Below, piece after piece: positions 46,572 to 55,219 of a stretch of 64,000 bases of DNA. The notes below the pieces were generated by a model. The model was not told the DNA's origin. It made no database searches and worked only from the letters and a program-made list of their open reading frames with translations. The stretch's first letter is position 1. Every line of letters starts with the position of its first letter. Source of the DNA: Flavivirga eckloniae (lineage in GTDB: Bacteria; Bacteroidota; Bacteroidia; Flavobacteriales; Flavobacteriaceae); contig NZ_CP025791.1 of the NCBI RefSeq assembly GCF_002886045.1, forward strand, positions 5,161,001 to 5,225,000, read 5' to 3'. The translations under genes were made by a program, and so were the position numbers.

Positions 46572-47387
46572 ATGAAATTTAAAAAATTGCTTTTAATAGT
46601 CGGTATAGTCATGTTTGTACTATCATGTGCTACCAATCCATTTACAGGAAAAAATACCTTAGCTCTGGTGCCAAATTCTCAATTGTTTCCAACAGCTTTT
46701 GCTCAATATGATCAGTTTTTAACGGAGAATAAAGTGATTAAAGGCACTAAAGATGCTGAAATGATAAAAAGAGTAGGGCAGCGTATTGCTGTTGCTGCAG
46801 AACGTTGGTTAAATTCTAATGGCAATCAGGGGTATTTAACTGACTATAAATGGGAGTATAATCTGGTTGATGATAAAACGGTAAATGCCTGGTGTATGCC
46901 GGGAGGTAAAATCGTTTTTTACACAGGTATTTTACCCATTGCAAAAGGAGAAACGGGAGTAGCGGCTATTATGGGACATGAGGTAGCACACGCATTGGCA
47001 AATCATGGGCAACAGCGCATGAGTGCTGCTTATTTACAACAAGGTCTGGCTGTTGCTGGAAATATTGCTATTAAAGATGAAAAATCCAGAAATGCATTTA
47101 ATCAATATTATGGTGTTGGAACACAAGTAGGAGTCATGCTACCTTTTAGTAGGAGCCATGAAACCGAAGCAGATGTGATAGGTGTATATTTAATGGCTAT
47201 TGCTGGTTACAATCCAGATGAAGCTTCGGAATTGTGGAAGCGTATGAAGGCTAACAGTGGCGGAAAAGCACCACCAGAAATTTTAAGCACGCACCCTTCT
47301 AATGATTCTCGTATTGCGAATCTTAAAAGGTTAGCTCCAGAAGCCAAGGCAGAAGCTAAAAAGTTTGGAGTTACCAAATTTAAATAA
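46572..47387 (+). CDS. M48-family metallopeptidase lipoprotein
   Basis: A 271-residue zinc peptidase of the M48 (Ste24/BepA/LoiP-like) class. The lipobox ends LSCA with C19, the zinc motif HEVAH is at 136-140, and the third ligand is E197 in SHETEAD. Soluble M48 lipoproteins take part in outer-membrane protein quality control; this link is by family. A small terminator follows about 110 bases downstream. Confidence 0.92.
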   Translation: MKFKKLLLIVGIVMFVLSCATNPFTGKNTLALVPNSQLFPTAFAQYDQFLTENKVIKGTKDAEMIKRVGQRIAVAAERWLNSNGNQGYLTDYKWEYNLVDDKTVNAWCMPGGKIVFYTGILPIAKGETGVAAIMGHEVAHALANHGQQRMSAAYLQQGLAVAGNIAIKDEKSRNAFNQYYGVGTQVGVMLPFSRSHETEADVIGVYLMAIAGYNPDEASELWKRMKANSGGKAPPEILSTHPSNDSRIANLKRLAPEAKAEAKKFGVTKFK

Positions 47388-47494
47388 TAATAATTTCGAT
47401 TTGTAATGAGTTAGTAATCATTTCAATTGATTATTTACTATTTGTTATTACAGATTTCTTAACATAGAAATAAAAATATTTAACTACTTTAGTG

Positions 47495-47525
47495 AGCTGC
47501 TCATAATAGGGCAGCTTTTTTATTT
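47495..47525 (+). terminator. Terminator downstream of the M48 gene
   Basis: AGCTGCTC pairs with GGGCAGCT (8 bp with one G-T pair) around ATAATA, followed by a run of T. It lies about 107 bases past the M48 stop. Confidence 0.75.
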
Positions 47526-47717
47526 AAAATAAGACTGTTTGAAAAGTGTCATTTAGAACACTTGTCTGTCGGATGGGCAAGTAGAGAAAGACAGGGAATA
47601 TCTTTAAGGTTAGCACTTGTTTGTTAGTGTTTTTAGATTTTTCGCTTGCTTCGATTACGCTCAGTACTGGACGCTCTGAACGACAATTCGAGAATTTTTC
47701 AGGTAGCCTCGTTTTAA

Positions 47718-47737
47718 ATCCCAATAGAGATTGGGAT
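47718..47737. repeat. Hairpin of an intergenic repeat
   Basis: ATCCCAAT and ATTGGGAT form an 8-bp perfect stem around AGAG. It closes a stretch of repeat-like DNA ahead of the MFS transporter and could also act as a leader hairpin. Confidence 0.5.
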
Positions 47738-47764
47738 CTCACGATTTAATGGTTAAATATTTAT

Positions 47765-49066
47765 ATGGAACAACTTAAAAAAGGGAGTAAAAAACTTCTA
47801 AACGCTTGGGCTTTTTACGATTGGGCAAATTCGGTTTATACATTAACAATAGCCTCTTCGATATTCCCTATATTTTACTCAGCATTATTTCTTTCTGAAA
47901 TAAAAACAGTTTCAGCCTTTGGGTTTGAATTTAAGAGTACCGCATTAATCACTTTTGTTACCGCCTTCACCTTTTTAGTAGTCGCTTTTTTGTCTCCAAT
48001 ATTATCTGGAATTGCCGATTATGTTGGAAATAAAAAGAGTTTTTTAAAGTTTTTCTGTTATATCGGTGGTTTTGGATGTATAGGACTGTATTGGTTTAAT
48101 TTAGACCAGATTCACTTAAGTTTATTATTCTACTTTATGGGATTAATAGGCTATTGGGGAAGTTTGGTTTTTTATAATTCATATTTACCAGATATAGCGT
48201 TTCCGGAACAGCAGGATAGAATAAGTGCTAAAGGGTTTTCATTAGGCTACATTGGAAGCGTCATTTTATTAATTGTTAATTTGGCAATGGTAATGAGTCA
48301 AGATAATGGAGCAGACAAAATGCTAATGATGAGATACTCTTTCTTAACTGTTGGCCTTTGGTGGATTTTGTTTAGTCAATATTCATTTTATTATTTGCCT
48401 AAAGGAACCTCTTCTGGCCAAAAAGTAACCAGAGCCGTTGTTTTTAATGGTTTGAAAGAATTGAGACAGGTATGGAAACAGTTAAAACAAGATTTAAGGT
48501 TAAAACGTTATTTATATGCCTTTTTTGTTTTTAGTATGGCGGTGCAAACTATAATGTTGGTAGCTGTTTATTTTGGTGAAGAAGAAATTGCATGGGGAGG
48601 CGACGATAACAAGACCACAGGTTTAATCGTTAGTATTTTAGTCATTCAATTGGTCGCTGTAGTAGGAGCTGTATTAACCTCGAGAGCATCATCTAAATAT
48701 GGAAATATTAAAACGTTAATTGGTATTAATTTTATCTGGATGGGATTATGTTTTTATGCCTTTTTTATGGAAACACCTTTTCAGTTTTACATAGCAGCCT
48801 CTGTTGTTGGTTTGGTTATGGGGGGAATACAATCTTTGGCGCGATCAACCTATTCTAAATTTTTACCGGAAACAGAAGATACTACGTCCTTTTTTAGCTT
48901 TTATGATGTGGCCGAAAAAATAGGAATTGTAATTGGTATGGGGATTTTTGCAACCATAGATCAATTTACAGGAAGTATGAGAAATGCCATTTTGTTTTTA
49001 TTTGTATTCTTTTTAGCAGGAATAGTTTTGTTATTTAGAGTTCCCAAGCTGTCTGAAAACAAATAA
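47765..49066 (+). CDS. MFS transporter of the UMF1/Atg22-like group
   Basis: A 433-residue inner-membrane protein with about twelve helices. The opening LNAWAFYDWANSVYTLTIASSIFPIFY, read in pieces, is the hallmark of the UMF1/Atg22-like branch, as is GGIQSLARSTYSKFLPE in the C-terminal half. Atg22 exports amino acids from yeast vacuoles; the bacterial substrate is unknown. The ATG is closely preceded by a repeat hairpin, and a strong terminator follows. Confidence 0.9.
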   Translation: MEQLKKGSKKLLNAWAFYDWANSVYTLTIASSIFPIFYSALFLSEIKTVSAFGFEFKSTALITFVTAFTFLVVAFLSPILSGIADYVGNKKSFLKFFCYIGGFGCIGLYWFNLDQIHLSLLFYFMGLIGYWGSLVFYNSYLPDIAFPEQQDRISAKGFSLGYIGSVILLIVNLAMVMSQDNGADKMLMMRYSFLTVGLWWILFSQYSFYYLPKGTSSGQKVTRAVVFNGLKELRQVWKQLKQDLRLKRYLYAFFVFSMAVQTIMLVAVYFGEEEIAWGGDDNKTTGLIVSILVIQLVAVVGAVLTSRASSKYGNIKTLIGINFIWMGLCFYAFFMETPFQFYIAASVVGLVMGGIQSLARSTYSKFLPETEDTTSFFSFYDVAEKIGIVIGMGIFATIDQFTGSMRNAILFLFVFFLAGIVLLFRVPKLSENK

Positions 49067-49096
49067 TTTAATTATTCATCAAATTACGTATAAATT

Positions 49097-49145
49097 AAAG
49101 AGGCTGAATTCTTTGGATTTTAACTTAGAATTCAGCCTCTTATTT
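49097..49145 (+). terminator. Terminator after the MFS transporter gene
   Basis: AAGAGGCTGAATTCT and its complement (49127-49141) form a 15-bp stem with a 14-base loop and a following T-rich stretch. Confidence 0.88.
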
Positions 49146-49240
49146 TGATTGATGATTGTATTGATTGATGAATTTATTTTTAATTAACTTGAGTTTAAAA
49201 GCAGTTTAATTTTAACGATAAATACACTAAAAATGTTACT

Positions 49241-49315
49241 TGTCACCTTGAGCGCAGTCGAAAGGTCATTAAAACCTATAATTTTAAATAGGTTTCGACT
49301 GCGCTCAACCCGACA
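49241..49315. repeat. REP-like palindrome (flavobacterial TTGAGCGCAGTCGAAA type)
   Basis: The two arms, 49241-49263 and 49293-49315, pair over 16 continuous bases and again at the TGTC/GACA tips; an inner stem (AAACCTAT / ATAGGTTT) lengthens the hairpin. The core CGAGTGCGCTCAA-like sequence (here TTTCGACTGCGCTCAA) recurs between genes in many flavobacterial genomes. Confidence 0.75.
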
Positions 49316-49372
49316 CTTAAATTAAATCACTGGCATTCAGTATAATAATATTATGGTTACGTCGAACTCACG

Positions 49373-50104
49373 TTAATTAGAAGAAATATCTCCAGAACCA
49401 GAAACTCTGGCATCAACTATAGGGTCTCCTTTATAAGTGATATCTCCCGATCCTGCAACTCTAGCTTTTAAGTTCTTATTGGTAAAAACTTTAGCGTCTC
49501 CAGATCCAGCAACAGAAACATCTGTGTTGTTTGTCTGTAAGCCAAAGCCATGAAAATCACCCGACCCAGCCACTTTGGCTTCTAAATTATTGGTGTCTCC
49601 TTTTAGTGTAACATCTCCTGAGCCTGCTATAGCTGCTTTTGTTGAGGATGCTTTTATATTGAGAACCACATCGCCAGAGCCAGCTAAAGCAATATCAAGG
49701 TTGGTTGCAGTTATTATATCTTCATTCCATAAATCGCCTGAACCAGCAAGGGAGACTGTGCTAATATCCTCGAATGGAATCGTGATTTTTATGGTTTTAA
49801 ATTTACTAGGACTAATATTAGCTCCTTTTCTTTTTTTTATAATCAGTTTATTGTCTTTAACCTCTGTAATGATATGCTCTAATAAGTTTTCTTCCCCTTC
49901 AATTTTAATGTTTCCTTCTGTGCCTTTTACTAAAATAAAATCCATGAAGCCAGAACATTTTACGCCATCATATTCCGAGGTTGTTCGGGTTATGGTTTTC
50001 ATATTACCGTTTCCTTTTACCTTCCCCCATTGGGCATACGATGTAGAGGCTAAGAGTAGGGAAGCTATAATTAAGACTGTTTGTTTTTTGATTGATGTTT
50101 TCAT
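49373..50104 (-). CDS. GIN-domain (DUF2807) exported repeat protein
   Basis: A 243-residue protein with a signal peptide ending TSYAQ and a head GIN domain of the DUF2807 family. The C-terminal 140 residues consist of about seven repeats of some 19-20 residues, each with the turn AGSGD or SGSGD (SLAGSGDLW, ALAGSGDVVL, AIAGSGDVTL, KVAGSGDFHG, SVAGSGDAKV and so on), which suggests a right-handed beta-helix. It is last in the four-gene sigma-factor module. Function unknown; envelope location is inferred from the signal. Confidence 0.88.
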   Translation of the reverse strand: MKTSIKKQTVLIIASLLLASTSYAQWGKVKGNGNMKTITRTTSEYDGVKCSGFMDFILVKGTEGNIKIEGEENLLEHIITEVKDNKLIIKKRKGANISPSKFKTIKITIPFEDISTVSLAGSGDLWNEDIITATNLDIALAGSGDVVLNIKASSTKAAIAGSGDVTLKGDTNNLEAKVAGSGDFHGFGLQTNNTDVSVAGSGDAKVFTNKNLKARVAGSGDITYKGDPIVDARVSGSGDISSN

Positions 50105-50130
50105 ATGATTACTATTTATTATTGATGAAT

Positions 50131-51219
50131 TTAGTTTTTATAAAGTGACACACTGCCGTATTCGGATTCTATGTTGATAGTATTTCCGGAGTCTTTACTA
50201 CCATGGTGACCTATAAAAATCTTGTCTATAGATTTTATGATTTTTTTTGTGAATTCCAGCCCTTCCTCTTTAAGTGAACCATATTGTAGATCGATATTAA
50301 AATTGAAATTATATGCTGGTACGTAACCTATTTTTATGCCTACATAATCAGATTTAATGTTAACATTTCCGGCATTTTCGGTTAATCGATTTATTTTTAT
50401 AGAACCGTAATCTGCTCTAAGAGATACGTTTTTATAAACGTCTCCTATAATAGTTGTTAAGTAGTCGCCATTTCCAGTAATATTATTGGCTTTTTCAATT
50501 TTCATACTACCGTAATCGCAATTATAATTAACATCTTCGGCTATTTCTACTTTAGAGTTTGAGTAGTCGGCATTAATATTTAGGTTGTTCGTTTTTGAAA
50601 CTGTGAAACCACTATAATCGGCGTTTATTTTTCCGCTTTTTATATAATCAAAATAACAGTTTTTTGTATAATCGAAATTTATAATATTGTTATCGCCCAT
50701 TAACTCTTTAGTAGTAATTTTACCATAATCACAATTTATTTTAGCGTGTCCCTTTAGTTTGTCCACATTAATGCTTCCATAGTCATTACTTAAATCGATA
50801 GCACTGGTAACGGGGATTTTAACAATGTAGTTGATTTTCCTGCTGACTCTATCGTTTTTTTTCCAGTTCCACCAAGAGCTGTTTCTACTGTCTTCGAATT
50901 GTGTTTTTGCAGAAACATAATCTGTAGATGCGTCAAACTTAATTGTTATGTCATCTAGTTTTTGCTTAACTTTTTCTTCGTCATTACCTGTAGTTGTAAT
51001 GGTTATTTCAAAAACCATTCTGTTTTCGTCCCAGGTAACAATATCGATGTTTCCGTAGCTATTATCTACGTTAAGTGTAGCTTTTGCAGAAACAGAGAAT
51101 TCCTTATTAATTACTTTCTTTTTTGTGTACTTGCCTTTAGGGTTTGTTTCTGTTGCAGTGGCAAAAAGAGGTATGGTTAGGAATAGAATTAATATTTTAA
51201 ATTGTAATGTTCGTTTCAT
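50131..51219 (-). CDS. Exported beta-helix-like repeat protein (DUF4097-like)
   Basis: A 362-residue protein with a signal peptide (FKILILFLTIPLFATA). Most of the sequence is repeats of about 18-22 residues built around a D-Y-G turn: DNSYGNIDI, NDYGSINV, CDYGKITT, ADYSGFTV, ADYSNSKV, CDYGSMKI, ADYGSIKI, SDYVGIKI, SEYGSVSL. The pattern fits a beta-helix like the DUF4097 adhesin-type proteins. It sits between the putative anti-sigma gene and the GIN protein, 26 bases from the latter, so the two repeat proteins are probably made together. Confidence 0.82.
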   Translation of the reverse strand: MKRTLQFKILILFLTIPLFATATETNPKGKYTKKKVINKEFSVSAKATLNVDNSYGNIDIVTWDENRMVFEITITTTGNDEEKVKQKLDDITIKFDASTDYVSAKTQFEDSRNSSWWNWKKNDRVSRKINYIVKIPVTSAIDLSNDYGSINVDKLKGHAKINCDYGKITTKELMGDNNIINFDYTKNCYFDYIKSGKINADYSGFTVSKTNNLNINADYSNSKVEIAEDVNYNCDYGSMKIEKANNITGNGDYLTTIIGDVYKNVSLRADYGSIKINRLTENAGNVNIKSDYVGIKIGYVPAYNFNFNIDLQYGSLKEEGLEFTKKIIKSIDKIFIGHHGSKDSGNTINIESEYGSVSLYKN

Positions 51220-51298
51220 GAGATTGATTTTTAATTATTTCTAAAAGGGTCGTACTTTGGCAGTACCTAGTACGGGAGAGACTTATCGTTTTATAATG

Positions 51299-51874
51299 TT
51301 AAATAGTTGTATTAGATATCTTATTTGGTAAATCATTTAGTTGTTTAATGTTTTCTATTTGCGTTAAAGTGCTTTGCAATAAATCTATTCTATTTTGAAA
51401 GTTGGAAATCATGGCGTAAATAACCCGGCTATCATCTCCGCTTTCGGTTAAATCTTTTTTCAAAGAATTGTAATTTTCTTCTAAAGTCCTCATATGAACC
51501 ATGGTATCTTTAATTAGTTTTTGAACTTCAGGCGCTTTTTCATTTTCAATTTTGCTTAACTCTTCAGTGATGGTTAGCGTAAAGAAATCTTCTGTTTCTG
51601 CCATTTTAGGAGATACACTGGCTAGTTCTCTGTAACCAGAATCTTGTTGAGAACCAATAAACAATGTTATTATTAGTATTACAGAAGCGGCTACACCAAT
51701 TAAAGGTTTCCATAAACGACGCCTTTGTTTATCAACTTTAACTAGTTGCAGCTCGCTTTGTTTGTTTAATTTGTTTAAAAAACGTTCTGTATGATTTAAT
51801 CCTGGGTTTTCAATATCAAAATCGTTTTCATGTTTTTTAAACAGTTGCTCTATGTTGTCATTGTCATTATTCAT
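51299..51874 (-). CDS. Putative anti-sigma factor, single-pass membrane protein
   Basis: A 191-residue protein. The N-terminal 75 residues are charged and cytoplasmic, a membrane helix covers about 76-92 (PLIGVAASVILIITLFIG), and the C-terminal part is helical and periplasmic. It overlaps the sigma-factor gene by 8 bases and follows it, the classic layout of an ECF sigma and its anti-sigma, but I see no ZAS zinc motif (HxxxCxxC), so the assignment rests on context. Confidence 0.7.
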   Translation of the reverse strand: MNNDNDNIEQLFKKHENDFDIENPGLNHTERFLNKLNKQSELQLVKVDKQRRRLWKPLIGVAASVILIITLFIGSQQDSGYRELASVSPKMAETEDFFTLTITEELSKIENEKAPEVQKLIKDTMVHMRTLEENYNSLKKDLTESGDDSRVIYAMISNFQNRIDLLQSTLTQIENIKQLNDLPNKISNTTI

Positions 51875-52424
51875 AAACCGCTTGTAATTTAGTTCTTAAA
51901 CTTTCCTTAGCTCTGGAAATTGTTGTTCTGCAATTGGCGTTGGAAATATTTAAAATATCACTTATTTCTTCATAATCGTAACCTTCTATAAGGTTCAAGG
52001 TTAATGCTATTCTGTAATTATCTTTCAACAATTTCATGGTGTTTAGAATTTGCTTCACCTTTATGTTTTCAAATTCACCGTTGCTATCAATACCGTTGCT
52101 GTCTTCTATTTTGTATAGTATATCATCTATAGGAACTTCATTCTTTTTATTCTTCTTTTTATAATGATAAATACTATTATTTATAACGATTCGTTTTAGC
52201 CACGCTCCAAATATTTTCGATTCTTTAAGGCCATTTAGTTTTGTAAAAGCCATTAAAAATGAATCTTGCATGATATCTTCTGCTTCAAAGCTGTCTTTTA
52301 CTATTCTAAAAGAAGCGTTGTACATGGCTTTATAATATCTGTTATATATTTCCAATTGTGCAGATTGGTTTCCAGATTTACAAAGCTCAACAAGCTGTTC
52401 GATATTTAATTTAGTTGGCGTCAA
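51867..52424 (-). CDS. ECF-type RNA polymerase sigma factor
   Basis: A 185-residue ECF sigma factor with region 2 (NASFRIVKDSFEAEDIMQDSFLMAFTKL, then GAWLKRIVINNSIYHYKKK) and region 4 (YRIALTLNLIEGYDYEEISDIL, then NCRTTISRAKESLRTKL). The start codon appears to be TTG at 52424, since no in-frame ATG lies between it and the upstream stop; this would limit translation. It heads a leftward operon: sigma, anti-sigma, two repeat proteins. Confidence 0.88.
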   Translation of the reverse strand: MTPTKLNIEQLVELCKSGNQSAQLEIYNRYYKAMYNASFRIVKDSFEAEDIMQDSFLMAFTKLNGLKESKIFGAWLKRIVINNSIYHYKKKNKKNEVPIDDILYKIEDSNGIDSNGEFENIKVKQILNTMKLLKDNYRIALTLNLIEGYDYEEISDILNISNANCRTTISRAKESLRTKLQAVYE

Positions 52425-52485
52425 AAAAACAAATTGTTATAGTATAGATATGCATCGTTATATTTTGTTACAGTATTTGCAAAAA

Positions 52486-52518
52486 AAAATCCTATACTCT
52501 CGTAGAATATAGGATTTT
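52486..52518. terminator. Terminator-like hairpin between clpC and the sigma-factor gene
   Basis: AAAATCCTATA and TATAGGATTTT form an 11-bp stem around an 11-base loop. It lies about 150 bases past the clpC stop on the minus strand, and the A run on the left side gives the T tract on that strand. Confidence 0.7.
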
Positions 52519-52561
52519 AATATGATTAAAGTACCGTTTTTTAATAATTCATAGGTGAATT

Positions 52562-52669
52562 TTAATAAGCCGGAGCTGCTTCTGTTACTTGTTTCCTCAG
52601 GTTAAACGCTGCTTTTATCAGGTTTTCCAAGGCTGTTTTTGTTTCTGGCCAAGCTCTAGTTTTTATTTT
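52562..52669 (-). other. In-frame 35-codon open stretch beyond the clpC stop
   Basis: After the clpC TAA the same frame stays open for 35 sense codons (KIKTRAWPETKTALENLIK onward, to EAAPAY) before another TAA. No ATG, GTG or TTG begins it in a sensible place. The stretch is richer in G+C than ordinary gaps here. It might be a readthrough extension, a remnant of a lost gene, or chance. Confidence 0.35.
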
Positions 52670-55219
52670 TTACGATTCCGTAGGCTTTTCAGCTTTTTCG
52701 ATCGTGATTTTTAATTCTTTAGACTTCTTGTCTAAATCGATACTTATTTTGTCGCCTTCTTGTACATGAGATGTAATAATCTCTTCTGCCAAAGCGTCCT
52801 CAATATACTTTTGAATAGCTCGTTTTAAAGGTCTTGCGCCATATTGTTTGTCGAAACCTTTTTCGGCAATATAGTCTTTGGCGCTTTTACTAAGTTTTAA
52901 GATATAGCCTAAACCTTTAATTCTTGCTAAAAGTTTTTCTAATTCAATATCAATAATTTTATTGATGTCTTCTTTCTCTAACGGATTAAATACTACAACA
53001 TCATCAATTCTATTTAAAAATTCTGGAGCAAACGATTTTTTCAATGCGTTTTCAATAACACTTCTTGCATTAGCATCTTCCTGAGCTTTTTGCGATGCCG
53101 TTCCAAAACCTATACCGGTACCGAAATCTTTAAGTTTTCTAGCACCAATATTAGACGTCATGATAATAATCGTATTTCTAAAGTCTATTTTTCTTCCTAA
53201 ACTATCTGTTAAATATCCATCATCAAGTACTTGAAGTAACATGTTAAAGACATCTGGATGTGCTTTTTCAATCTCATCTAACAATATAACAGCATAAGGT
53301 TTGCGCCTTACTTTTTCGGTTAATTGTCCACCTTCTTCGTAACCAACATATCCTGGAGGCGCCCCAATTAATCTGGAAATAGCAAATTTTTCCATATACT
53401 CACTCATGTCAATTCTAACAAGCGAGTCTTCACTATCAAATAATTCTCTTGATAATACTTTTGCTAATTGCGTTTTACCAACACCTGTTTGCCCTAAAAA
53501 GATAAATGAACCAATGGGTTTGTTTGGATCTTTAAGTCCGGCACGGTTACGCTGAATGGCTTTTACGACTTTGGCAACAGCCTCGTCTTGTCCTATTACT
53601 TTTCCTCTTATTAGGTTTGGCAACTCGGCAAGTTTATTAATTTCTGTTTGAGCAATTCTGTTTACCGGAACTCCTGTCATCATAGAAACCACATCGGCAA
53701 CATTGTCTTCGCTAACCGTTTCTCTATGCTGTTTGGTGTCTTCTTCCCACTTTTCTTGGGCGATAACCAATTCTTTTTCTATGCGTTTTTCATCATCCCT
53801 AAGCTTGGCAGCCTCTTCATACTTTTGCTTTCTGACTACAGCATTTTTAGACTCTTTAATGTCTTCTAGCTGTTTTTCGAGTTCCAGAATTTGTTGAGGA
53901 ACATCAATATTAGTGATATGTACACGAGAGCCTGCTTCGTCTAAAGCATCAATAGCTTTGTCTGGTAAAAAGCGCTCGGTCATATACCTATTAGTTAATT
54001 TAACACAAGCTTCAATAGCTTCAGGTGTATAATCAACATTGTGATGTTCTTCGTACTTTCCTTTTATATTATTAAGTATTTCTATAGTTTCTTCAACAGA
54101 AGTTGGTTCTACAATGACTTTTTGGAAACGACGCTCTAAAGCACCGTCTTTTTCAATATATTGTCTGTACTCATCTAAAGTTGTGGCACCAATACATTGA
54201 ATTTCACCACGGGCTAGGGCAGGTTTAAACATATTGGAAGCATCTAAACTTCCCGTAGCTCCACCGGCGCCAACTATGGTGTGTATCTCGTCAATAAAAA
54301 GGATAACATCGTCGTTCTTCTCAAGCTCGTTCATTACGGCTTTCATACGCTCTTCAAATTGACCTCTATATTTTGTTCCTGCTACTAAGCTGGCCAAATC
54401 TAAAGTTACAACTCGTTTATTAAACAATATACGTGATACTTTTCGCTTTACAATTCTTAGTGCTAAACCTTCAGCAATGGCAGATTTACCAACACCAGGT
54501 TCACCAATTAAAAGCGGGTTGTTCTTTTTACGTCTACTTAAAATTTGGGAAACACGCTGTATTTCCTTTTCACGACCAACAACAGGATCAAGTTTACCTT
54601 CTTCTGCCAGGGCTGTTAAATCGCGTCCAAAATTATCTAAAACAGGTGTTTTGGATTTTTTGTTCGTTTTTCCGGTTGGTGCATTAAAAATATTGTCTTT
54701 TGAAGCATCGTCCTCTGGATTCATATCGTCATCTTGAAAAGATTCGGACTTTGGTTCTATATAATTATTGTCGTTTGTTATCATAAGTTTAAATTGTTCT
54801 TTAACGTTATCGTAATCAACCTTTAGTTTATTTAAAAGCTTGGTGGTAGGGTCGTTTTCATTTCTTAAAATACAGAGCAATAAATGCGCTGTATTAATAG
54901 AAGTACTTTGAAAAAGCTTAGCTTCTAAAAATGTGGTTTTTAAAGCGCGTTCTGCCTGCCTGGTAAGGTGTAAGTTCTTTTTTTGATTGGAAGTTACAGC
55001 TATGTTAGGGTTAGCAGGACTTAATATTTCAACTTTGCGCCTTAAATGATTTAAATCAATATCTAAGGCGTTTAATATATTAATTGCTTTACCGCTACCA
55101 TCTCGCAGAAGCCCAAGCATTAAGTGTTCAGTGCCAATAAAATCATGACCTAAACGCAATGCTTCTTCTTTGCTATATGCAATTACATCTTTTACTCTGG
55201 GGGAAAAATTATCATCCAT
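52670..55219 (-). CDS. clpC: ATP-dependent Clp protease ATPase subunit ClpC
   Basis: An 849-residue Hsp100 unfoldase that feeds substrates to ClpP. Two Clp-N repeats occupy about 1-75 and 78-150; Walker A boxes are GEPGVGKS at 239-246 and GQTGVGKT at 576-583; the first Walker B is ILFIDE at 306-311; a UVR-like coiled motif (QKYEEAAKLRDDEKRIEKEL) spans about 465-484. The domain order is that of ClpC and not ClpB, which has a longer middle domain, or ClpA, which lacks the UVR motif. It is divergent from gyrA. Confidence 0.94.
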   Translation of the reverse strand: MDDNFSPRVKDVIAYSKEEALRLGHDFIGTEHLMLGLLRDGSGKAINILNALDIDLNHLRRKVEILSPANPNIAVTSNQKKNLHLTRQAERALKTTFLEAKLFQSTSINTAHLLLCILRNENDPTTKLLNKLKVDYDNVKEQFKLMITNDNNYIEPKSESFQDDDMNPEDDASKDNIFNAPTGKTNKKSKTPVLDNFGRDLTALAEEGKLDPVVGREKEIQRVSQILSRRKKNNPLLIGEPGVGKSAIAEGLALRIVKRKVSRILFNKRVVTLDLASLVAGTKYRGQFEERMKAVMNELEKNDDVILFIDEIHTIVGAGGATGSLDASNMFKPALARGEIQCIGATTLDEYRQYIEKDGALERRFQKVIVEPTSVEETIEILNNIKGKYEEHHNVDYTPEAIEACVKLTNRYMTERFLPDKAIDALDEAGSRVHITNIDVPQQILELEKQLEDIKESKNAVVRKQKYEEAAKLRDDEKRIEKELVIAQEKWEEDTKQHRETVSEDNVADVVSMMTGVPVNRIAQTEINKLAELPNLIRGKVIGQDEAVAKVVKAIQRNRAGLKDPNKPIGSFIFLGQTGVGKTQLAKVLSRELFDSEDSLVRIDMSEYMEKFAISRLIGAPPGYVGYEEGGQLTEKVRRKPYAVILLDEIEKAHPDVFNMLLQVLDDGYLTDSLGRKIDFRNTIIIMTSNIGARKLKDFGTGIGFGTASQKAQEDANARSVIENALKKSFAPEFLNRIDDVVVFNPLEKEDINKIIDIELEKLLARIKGLGYILKLSKSAKDYIAEKGFDKQYGARPLKRAIQKYIEDALAEEIITSHVQEGDKISIDLDKKSKELKITIEKAEKPTES

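Larger units (their letters stand above)
47388..47764. other. 377-base gap with terminator and repeat sequence
   Basis: The first 110 bases carry only A/T-rich sequence and a terminator (47495-47525). The rest holds repeat-type sequence, including a CGCTCAGTACTGGACGCTC block near 47660-47680 and a hairpin at 47718-47737. I see no gene; an open minus-strand frame of about 70 codons runs through this repeat-type DNA. Confidence 0.65.
49067..49372. other. 306-base gap between convergent genes
   Basis: Apart from the terminator and the REP-like hairpin listed separately, the gap is A/T-rich and holds no gene I can support. Confidence 0.6.

Noticed and set aside
47524-47742. Open frame of 72 codons on the minus strand
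   Set aside because: It lies wholly in repeat-type DNA; sequence such as RSERPVLSVIEASEK is a typical translation of such repeats.
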